A DNA stretch of 8,700 nucleotides. It comes from Alphaproteobacteria bacterium. Lineage in GTDB: Bacteria > Pseudomonadota > Alphaproteobacteria > UBA9219. A program made the translations under genes and the position numbers. The notes beneath the pieces are model-generated. The model did not search any database and was not told where the DNA came from. It saw only the letters and a program-made list of their open reading frames with translations. Shown piece after piece: positions 1 through 4,856 of this stretch. The stretch spans positions 1-8,700 of the forward strand of contig JAQUPC010000092.1 of the NCBI GenBank assembly GCA_028716765.1, given 5' to 3'. The first letter of the stretch is position 1; each line of letters starts with the position of its first letter.

Positions 1-608
1 AAAGACCTATTACGCCTCGCGTTTGGCGGAACCGGTATTTTCTCGTCCAGGCAAGCAATGGCGCTTTCAATAAAGTCTTCTTTTCCCGGCGAAAGAAGTG
101 CGATCTCGAAAACTTCCTTAAGCGCTGAAACGTAATTTTCCTTTTGTTCGTCCCACAACCGGCGAAAATCAGACGCCCCGGCGACCAAATAAAACCATTC
201 CAGCCAGGACGAGAAAACTTCCTTATCGAGGACGCCGTCAACGCGGAAGCGCACGGCCATCTCGAACAAGTTCATTTGCTGACAGAAGTAATTGATATAG
301 GCGATGTATTTAGCCGTACCTTGTGGCGGCGGCGGAACATCCTCTTGCCAAAAGGGCGCGATCAACTCCTGATGGTCGGCCTCAAAACGAAACAGATCAA
401 GCGACGCCAGTTCTAACGTCTGATAAAGCTGACGCGTTGCCAGCTTAAGCTGTTTTTCGCGATCCTGCCTTTCATTCTTTCGCGAGGACACGATGGCCCA
501 AATTATTCCCCATATCGTGGCCGGAGCGCCGACGACGGTTCCAAGGATCGCGAAAAACTGGACATAATTGAAGCCGCTCGGGATATCGCCAACTACAGGT
601 ACAGTCAT
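1..608 (-). CDS. Membrane-anchored hypothetical protein, 3' end cut off by the window edge
   Basis: I do not recognise this family. The reading frame is open from the ATG at 608 to the window edge, giving 202 complete codons with no stop. After about 13 polar residues there is one hydrophobic segment (roughly residues 14-41, rich in G, A, I, V and W). A short basic and charged stretch (SSRKNERQDREK) then suggests the rest lies in the cytoplasm. The remainder looks helical and is rich in aromatic residues and acids, with a Pro-rich bend (VPPPPQG) near residue 97 and a WLEWF motif near 142. A single N-terminal helix with a helical soluble domain is common in uncharacterised bacterial membrane proteins, so no function can be inferred. 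The start lies 10 nt after the rquA stop and is preceded by GGGGAAAG, a modest ribosome-binding site. It is therefore probably cotranscribed with rquA and rpmG. The true C-terminus is not visible. Confidence 0.72.
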   Translation of the reverse strand, partial: MTVPVVGDIPSGFNYVQFFAILGTVVGAPATIWGIIWAIVSSRKNERQDREKQLKLATRQLYQTLELASLDLFRFEADHQELIAPFWQEDVPPPPQGTAKYIAYINYFCQQMNLFEMAVRFRVDGVLDKEVFSSWLEWFYLVAGASDFRRLWDEQKENYVSALKEVFEIALLSPGKEDFIESAIACLDEKIPVPPNARRNRS

Positions 609-618
609 GCTTTCCCCG

Positions 619-1365
619 TTAGGCCGAACGTGTAACCAGTATTTTCTGATAATACCCGCCGAACAGAGACTCCTGTCGGATCGAGTATTTCTGCCATGCT
701 TCAGGCAGCCATGCCGTCATGTCGTGCCCCCAGATGTCCGGCGCAAAGGGCTCCAGAACGGCCAAAAAAGGCAGATAGATATAACGAAGCGGATGCCACC
801 ACTTCGGCTTGCCGAACTCAACGATCAAGATCATTCCGCCCGGCTTCACCACGCGCCACGCTTCGGCAAAGGCCTTTGTCCGGGCTTCGCGCGGCAGTTC
901 GTGAGGCAAAAAGAATAGAATGACGCGATCATAACAGCCCTCCGGCAATTTGAGATCGGTCGCATCGCGCAACATCAATTGCGCGGGCGCGTCTTTCGTC
1001 AATTTGCGGCGAAGATTGTCCAGTTGCGCGGGCGCGACGTCGATAACGTCGAGCGTTCCGCCGCCGTCCTTGACGTATTTCGCAAGCGTCGGCGTAAAAC
1101 TTCCGTAGCAGCAGGAAACCTGCAACGTGCGGCCCTTAACGTTTTCGCCAAGCGCCGCAAGCGCGGCGTCGCGCAACGGCCGGTACCAGCCCCACAAGAT
1201 AAGATTGATCAACCACTGGCGCTCGAAAATACGCACGGCCCAGGGGCGCACGTAAGCCCACCAGTAATGCTTTTCGAGATAGTCCGGAATTGCGACAGGT
1301 TCGCCATAAGGCAGGGATGCGACCGTATCGATCGTTGAAGCGTATTCCGGCGGAGGCGTATTCAT
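619..1365 (-). CDS. rquA: Rhodoquinone biosynthesis methyltransferase-like enzyme RquA
   Basis: This 248-residue protein has a class I SAM-methyltransferase fold. From memory of the family it reads as RquA, which converts ubiquinone to rhodoquinone by exchanging a ring methoxy group for an amino group. Work on the Rhodospirillum enzyme points to SAM as the amino donor. The family-like N-terminal block is IPDYLEKHYWWAYVRPWAV (residues 26-44) followed by FERQWLINLILWG (47-59). The SAM-binding loop is degenerate (LQVSCCYGSF, 81-90, in place of the usual GxGxG), as expected for RquA, and is followed by the acidic strand LDVIDV (105-110). Later landmarks are YDRVILFFLPHE (145-156) and RVVKPGGMILIVEFG (171-185). 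It is not UbiE or UbiG, which have canonical glycine loops. The ATG lies 14 nt after the rpmG stop, with GGGCGGG upstream. The enzyme should act at the cytoplasmic membrane on quinones and would allow rhodoquinol-dependent fumarate reduction. Confidence 0.85.
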   Translation of the reverse strand: MNTPPPEYASTIDTVASLPYGEPVAIPDYLEKHYWWAYVRPWAVRIFERQWLINLILWGWYRPLRDAALAALGENVKGRTLQVSCCYGSFTPTLAKYVKDGGGTLDVIDVAPAQLDNLRRKLTKDAPAQLMLRDATDLKLPEGCYDRVILFFLPHELPREARTKAFAEAWRVVKPGGMILIVEFGKPKWWHPLRYIYLPFLAVLEPFAPDIWGHDMTAWLPEAWQKYSIRQESLFGGYYQKILVTRSA

Positions 1366-1379
1366 TTATTCCCGCCCGA

Positions 1380-1556
1380 TCAGGACTTCTTGGCTTCCTT
1401 GATCTTGCCTTCCTTGAAGATGACGTGCTTGCGCACGCGCGGATCGTATTTCTTCAACTCGAGCTTTTTCGTGTTCTTCGGGTTTTTCTTCGTTACGTAA
1501 AAAACGCCGGTGTTGGCTGTGCTGACCAGCTTAATATCGTTTTTGGACCTTGCCAT
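1380..1556 (-). CDS. rpmG: 50S ribosomal protein L33
   Basis: The 58-residue basic protein begins [17 protein letters not shown], continues [10 protein letters not shown] and ends [20 protein letters not shown] plus a short lysine-rich tail. This is the standard bacterial L33 pattern. It lacks the CxxC pairs of zinc-binding L33 and is therefore the cysteine-free paralogue type usual in alphaproteobacteria. It is slightly longer than the common 55 residues because of the C-terminal KKS. L33 is a small component of the large ribosomal subunit near the E site. The ATG at 1556 is preceded by AAGG with 8 nt spacing. It is the first gene of a minus-strand group with rquA (14 nt gap) and a membrane protein. 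Divergent sppA begins 217 nt away. Confidence 0.96.
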   Translation of the reverse strand: MARSKNDIKLVSTANTGVFYVTKKNPKNTKKLELKKYDPRVRKHVIFKEGKIKEAKKS

Positions 1557-1711
1557 TGTCGTAGCCTTATTAACGTTGAGGTTTAATTCCTGTCAAAGCG
1601 CCCCGGGCGGCCACAGCCTTCTTTCCCTGCTCAGGCGCAAGCGCCGCACTGTCATAAAACCGGGGCATTTTGTCAAGTTTTCTCGCATAAGGGAGCGGCA
1701 GGGCCAAAAAG

Positions 1712-1740
1712 GTGACGAACCCCTCAAAATAGGTTATGTT
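1712..1740 (+). promoter_or_regulatory. Candidate sigma-70 promoter of sppA
   Basis: GTGACG (1712-1717) and TATGTT (1735-1740) are separated by exactly 17 nt and match the housekeeping consensus at 4 of 6 positions each. Transcription would start near 1747, leaving a leader of about 27 nt that includes the ribosome-binding site AGGGTGA (1763-1769). Spacing and location fit well, but the hexamers are imperfect and there is no experimental support. Confidence 0.4.
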
Positions 1741-1773
1741 TTACCAGTTCAGTCAAGCTCTTAGGGTGATTTC

Positions 1774-3600
1774 GTGAAAATCGGAAAAATACTCCTGCGC
1801 GTGTTTGCCGCTATCGGCGTTATTATGACCGTCACGATTATGATAGGCGGTTTTTCCACCTGGTACTGGCTCACGCGCCCCGCGCCGGTCCTGAAAGCGC
1901 CCGAGAACATGGTGCTTGAGATCGATTTCACGCATCCGGTCGTTGAACAATCCCGCGGCATGGCCCTCTCTCTCACTTCGCTGTTGCAGGAAGAGGAAGA
2001 ACTCCCGCTGCTCGATATCGTGCGGGCGCTCGATCGCGCCAAGGACGACCCGCGCGTCAAGGGCATCGTCGCGCGCATCGGCACCGAGCAACCGAGCCTT
2101 GCCCATACGCAGGAAATTCGCGCCGCCCTCCAGCGCTTCCGTGAAAAAGGGAAGTTTTCCTATATCTTCGCCCCGAGCTACGGCAATTTCGGCCTCGGCA
2201 ACCGCGCTTATTACCTTGCAAGCGCGTTCGAGAACATTTGGCTGCAACCGGTGGGCACGGTAGGGCTGACGGGAGTCGGCATCGAAGCGCCATTCGGCAA
2301 AACCGCGTTGGAAAAAATCGGCGTCGGCGCCGATTTTATGCGGCGCAACGAATACAAATCGGTCATGGAAAACGTCACGCGGAACGATTTCTCGCCGCCC
2401 GTGCGCGCCAATATGGAAAGCATGATGAACAATCTGGCCGGACAGATCGCGTCGGGCATGGCGGAAAGCCGCAAGGTCGACGCCGCCAAGGCGCGCGCAT
2501 GGATGGCCAACGGACCCTACACGGCGCCCGAAGCCTTGAGCAAAGGTCTGGTGACGCGCATCGGTTACGCCGACGAGATGCTTAAGGTCGCCGATACGCT
2601 AGCCACCGAACCCGAAACCGAAACGAAGGCGCGGCTCGCACCCGAACGCATGTCGGCCTCATCCTATCTCGCCGTCAGTCATAAAGACGTGAAGCCAAAG
2701 GCGTCCGTAGCGCTCATCAACGGCCTCGGCCTCATCACCAACGCGTCGATCGGGCCGAAAGGCCTTGGCGAGGATCATGTCATCGACACGGACGAACTGG
2801 TGCAAGCCTTCGCCGAAGCGTCCGCCGATCCCGAAGTCAAAGCCATTCTGTTCCGCGTAAACAGCCCCGGCGGCGCACCGGACGCGTCCGAATCCATACG
2901 GCACGCTCTGGTAAAGGCGAAAGAAGCCAAAAAGCCCGTTTTCGTATCGATGGGCGACGTAGCGGCCTCCGGCGGTTACTGGATCGTTATGAACGCCGAC
3001 CATATCGTGGCCGAGCCCGGAACGATCACCGGCTCCATCGGCGTCGTCGCGGGCAAGTTCATCGCGGGCGACCTCATGAAGAAACTTGGCGTCCAATGGG
3101 ACGATCTGGCCACCAGCGACAACGCGCACATGTGGTCCATGCTCAGGCCTTTTTCGGCCGAAGGACGCGAACGTGTGAATGCTCTTCTTGACGATACGTA
3201 TAAGACTTTTACCGGCAACGTAGCCGAAGCAAGGAAAATCCCGCTTGGCAAAATGCCGGATATCGCGGGCGGCCGCGTCTGGACAGGCGAGCAAGCCGTT
3301 AAGGTCGGGCTTGTCGACGAGCTGGGCGGGTTGGCGACGACCGTCGCCGCGATCAAAAAGCATCTCAAGCTTGAGCCAACCGACCCCATCGAATTGCGGC
3401 AGTTCCCGCCGCCCGAAACGCCGGCAACTCTTGCGATCAAGATTTTGAAAAACTTCGGCATCGAAAGCGCGATGATACGCGGCCTTTCAGTCCTCGTTCA
3501 GAAAGCGCATGTCGCGCTGGGGCCGCTTTGGTACGAACTGGCCGACCCGAGCCTCGTTTCGGCCCGGATTCCTGGGGATTATCTATGGATCCTTCGGTGA
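1774..3600 (+). CDS. sppA: Signal peptide peptidase SppA, long (67K) type
   Basis: The 608-residue membrane-bound serine protease belongs to family S49 and degrades signal peptides left in the membrane after secretion. Length and layout match the E. coli-type enzyme (618 aa): one N-terminal membrane anchor (about residues 7-33), then two tandem S49 domains. The N-terminal domain supplies the general-base lysine, K195 in RRNEYKSVMEN. The C-terminal domain supplies the nucleophile S399 in GDVAASGGYW, downstream of RVNSPGGAPDASES (361-374) and followed by PGTITGSIGVVAGKF. The Lys-Ser split over two domains equals the E. coli pair K209 and S409, so the enzyme looks active. I chose the GTG at 1774 because AGGGTGA lies 4 nt upstream and the membrane anchor follows at once. 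It appears to be a single-gene unit, divergent from rpmG. No rho-independent terminator is visible behind it. Confidence 0.95.
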   Translation: MKIGKILLRVFAAIGVIMTVTIMIGGFSTWYWLTRPAPVLKAPENMVLEIDFTHPVVEQSRGMALSLTSLLQEEEELPLLDIVRALDRAKDDPRVKGIVARIGTEQPSLAHTQEIRAALQRFREKGKFSYIFAPSYGNFGLGNRAYYLASAFENIWLQPVGTVGLTGVGIEAPFGKTALEKIGVGADFMRRNEYKSVMENVTRNDFSPPVRANMESMMNNLAGQIASGMAESRKVDAAKARAWMANGPYTAPEALSKGLVTRIGYADEMLKVADTLATEPETETKARLAPERMSASSYLAVSHKDVKPKASVALINGLGLITNASIGPKGLGEDHVIDTDELVQAFAEASADPEVKAILFRVNSPGGAPDASESIRHALVKAKEAKKPVFVSMGDVAASGGYWIVMNADHIVAEPGTITGSIGVVAGKFIAGDLMKKLGVQWDDLATSDNAHMWSMLRPFSAEGRERVNALLDDTYKTFTGNVAEARKIPLGKMPDIAGGRVWTGEQAVKVGLVDELGGLATTVAAIKKHLKLEPTDPIELRQFPPPETPATLAIKILKNFGIESAMIRGLSVLVQKAHVALGPLWYELADPSLVSARIPGDYLWILR

Positions 3601-3658
3601 CCTTTGTTTCTGGTTAGAGATTAAGAAACACTGGACATCTCCTCGAGGATAGAACGTC

Positions 3659-3760
3659 ATGCACGCTCCACCCTCGTCGAGTCTTTGGCAGATGGGTCAA
3701 ATTATCGCGACCATAATCATTATCAACCCGTTCCTGCTCTTTCTGAAAAAAGACGTATAA
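3659..3760 (+). CDS. Possible 33-residue single-helix membrane peptide
   Basis: A short reading frame begins with ATG at 3659 and ends with TAA at 3758-3760. It is preceded by CGAGGA, giving a ribosome-binding site about 9 nt from the start. The peptide has a polar N-terminus (MHAPPSSSLWQMGQ), one strongly hydrophobic stretch of about 15 residues (IIATIIIINPFLLFL, positions 15-29) and a basic/acidic end KKDV. This is the layout of small single-span membrane proteins that associate with larger membrane complexes. It lies 58 nt after sppA on the same strand, in a 194-nt gap, so it may share the sppA transcript. I do not recognise a family. A chance frame of this length is possible; the start context and a clean membrane helix are the arguments for it. 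Confidence 0.4.
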   Translation: MHAPPSSSLWQMGQIIATIIIINPFLLFLKKDV

Positions 3761-3794
3761 CCAGACATCTTATTTGCAGACCCTGTCTTACATA

Positions 3795-4166
3795 TTATGG
3801 ACATGGGTAGGTTGGCGTCGTGGGAATACAAACACAGTTTTTCGTACCGGCGCACGTACATGGGCTTGGCACTTTGGGATCGACACAGTATGCAAACCCC
3901 TCCTGCATACCCATTAAAACATAAGCACTGTTTTTACAGGACAACTTAATTCCCTGCTTTGAAAACTCACATTTAACGGTGTTATCCCACTTGAGCCCCA
4001 TGTCATTCTGTCCGCTAATACACGTCGAAGTGCAGCTTGGAGTCGGCGGAGTTGGTGAAGGCGTTAAAGTCGCAGTAGGGCCGATCAGTGTCATTGACGA
4101 CTGAGCCATCACAGGTCCAGAACAAAGCGAGAATGCAATAGCGGCACAGAGAAGAAGATAACGCAC
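3795..4166 (-). CDS. Small secreted cysteine-rich protein, unknown family
   Basis: I chose the GTG at 4166, not the in-frame ATG at 4217, because GGAGGT (4171-4176) sits 4-5 nt upstream and the frame then begins directly with a signal peptide. The 123-residue product starts (M)RYLLLCAAIAFSLCSGPVMA with a likely signal-peptidase I cut after A21 (VMA/QS). A FSLC stretch is a poor lipobox, so a lipoprotein is less likely. The mature part (about 102 residues) begins with a Thr/Pro-rich linker (TPSPTPPTPSC). It then carries ten cysteines, including CTSTC near the linker and a dense cluster CTCAGTKNCVC near the end. The even number suggests up to five disulfides in the periplasm or outside the cell. 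No known domain is recognised. The coding DNA looks more AT-rich than neighbouring genes, which may mean a lineage-specific or acquired gene. It converges with sppA and has a CtrA-like box upstream. Confidence 0.7.
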   Translation of the reverse strand: MRYLLLCAAIAFSLCSGPVMAQSSMTLIGPTATLTPSPTPPTPSCTSTCISGQNDMGLKWDNTVKCEFSKQGIKLSCKNSAYVLMGMQEGFAYCVDPKVPSPCTCAGTKNCVCIPTTPTYPCP

Positions 4167-4222
4167 AGCAACCTCCGTCAAATAATTTGCGGAAAACGGT
4201 AGCGAACTATCGGTCATATTTA

Positions 4223-4238
4223 GTTAACGACTTATTAA
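4223..4238 (-). promoter_or_regulatory. CtrA-type binding box TTAA-N7-TTAAC
   Basis: Read on the minus strand the site is TTAATAAGTCGTTAAC, an exact match to the full CtrA consensus TTAA-N7-TTAA with the preferred C after the second half-site. CtrA is the cell-cycle response regulator of alphaproteobacteria and often controls motility, pilus and envelope genes. The box lies 56 nt before the GTG of the cysteine-rich secreted protein and 26 nt beyond the pgsA stop, in an AT-rich gap where a promoter for the former must lie. It sits within an imperfect tandem pair of 12-mers (4220-4243, 10 of 12 identical). I see no strong -10 at the correct distance, so the exact promoter is unclear. Chance occurrence in AT-rich DNA cannot be excluded. 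Confidence 0.5.
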
Positions 4239-4264
4239 ACGACACAAAATGTTTACAAATAGCG

Positions 4265-4816
4265 TTACTCAAAATGCTTCAGGCTGGCGCGCCAGTAATC
4301 CCATGCGGTGATCAGCGTAAGGCCGCCTGCGATCCAGAGAAGCACGTCGCCGATAAAGGTCGAGGGGATGGAATCGGGCGCATATTTTCCGACGATCAAA
4401 AACCCGAGCGAAACAAGCTGAATCGTCGTCTTCCATTTGGCTAGGTGGCTGACCGGAACGCTGACCTGCAATCCGGCAAGAAACTCGCGCAGGCCCGAAA
4501 CCGCCACTTCACGCATCAGGATGATAAGGGCCGGCAAAACGGTCAGCCCGCTGATTTGCCCGTTGTACACCAGCATAAGAAGAACGGCAGAAACCAGAAG
4601 TTTATCGGCAATCGGATCGAGAAACTGGCCCACGCGCGAAACCTGATTGTCGCGCCGCGCCAAATAACCGTCGAGCCAATCCGTCACGCTGGCGATAGTG
4701 TACAGGATCAGCGCCAGCCATGCCGCCCATCCGTAAGGGATGGCCAGCAAAAGCAAAATCGCCGGAATGCTGATTATGCGGGAAAGGGTGAGTTTGTTGG
4801 CAAGGGAAGAAAACAT
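4265..4816 (-). CDS. pgsA: CDP-diacylglycerol-glycerol-3-phosphate 3-phosphatidyltransferase
   Basis: This 183-residue integral membrane enzyme makes phosphatidylglycerophosphate from CDP-diacylglycerol and glycerol-3-phosphate, the committed step to phosphatidylglycerol and cardiolipin. The CDP-alcohol phosphatidyltransferase signature is complete: D45-x2-D48-G49-x2-A52-R53-x8-G62-x3-D66-x3-D70 (within TDWLDGYLARRD and GQFLDPIADK). The N-terminus LANKLTLSRI is typical of PgsA. Several membrane helices follow (about 14-44, 72-84, 89-102, 130-143 and 155-170). Length equals the E. coli enzyme (182 aa), and position directly behind uvrC (40 nt gap) is classic for proteobacteria, which separates it from phosphatidylcholine or cardiolipin synthases of the same superfamily. 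The ATG at 4816 has only a weak GCGGAA upstream, so translation may depend on the uvrC transcript. No terminator is evident behind it. Confidence 0.94.
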   Translation of the reverse strand: MFSSLANKLTLSRIISIPAILLLLAIPYGWAAWLALILYTIASVTDWLDGYLARRDNQVSRVGQFLDPIADKLLVSAVLLMLVYNGQISGLTVLPALIILMREVAVSGLREFLAGLQVSVPVSHLAKWKTTIQLVSLGFLIVGKYAPDSIPSTFIGDVLLWIAGGLTLITAWDYWRASLKHFE

Positions 4817-4856
4817 GGTATTCCGCGCTCAAAGGTCAGTATTCAGGAATTAAGTA

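Noticed and set aside
1591..1676. Two TTGACA hexamers (minus strand, 1591-1596 and 1671-1676) upstream of rpmG
   Set aside because: Neither has a good -10 at proper spacing. The nearer one pairs only with TTAATA at 17 nt and would start transcription about 5 nt before the ATG; the farther one has TATGAC at only 14 nt.
2659..3363. Long minus-strand open frame (234 codons) opposite sppA
   Set aside because: It lies fully within the well-supported sppA gene on the other strand and shows no domain; long antisense frames are common in GC-rich coding DNA.
3605..3630. Inverted repeat TGTTTCT / AGAAACA with a 12-nt loop, 4 nt after the sppA stop
   Set aside because: AT-rich 7-bp stem with no T-run, so not a credible terminator; an operator for the small downstream frame is possible but unsupported.
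4167..4217. Longer version of the cysteine-rich protein starting at ATG 4217
   Set aside because: It would put 17 polar residues before the signal peptide, and the strong GGAGGT site fits the internal GTG at 4166 much better.
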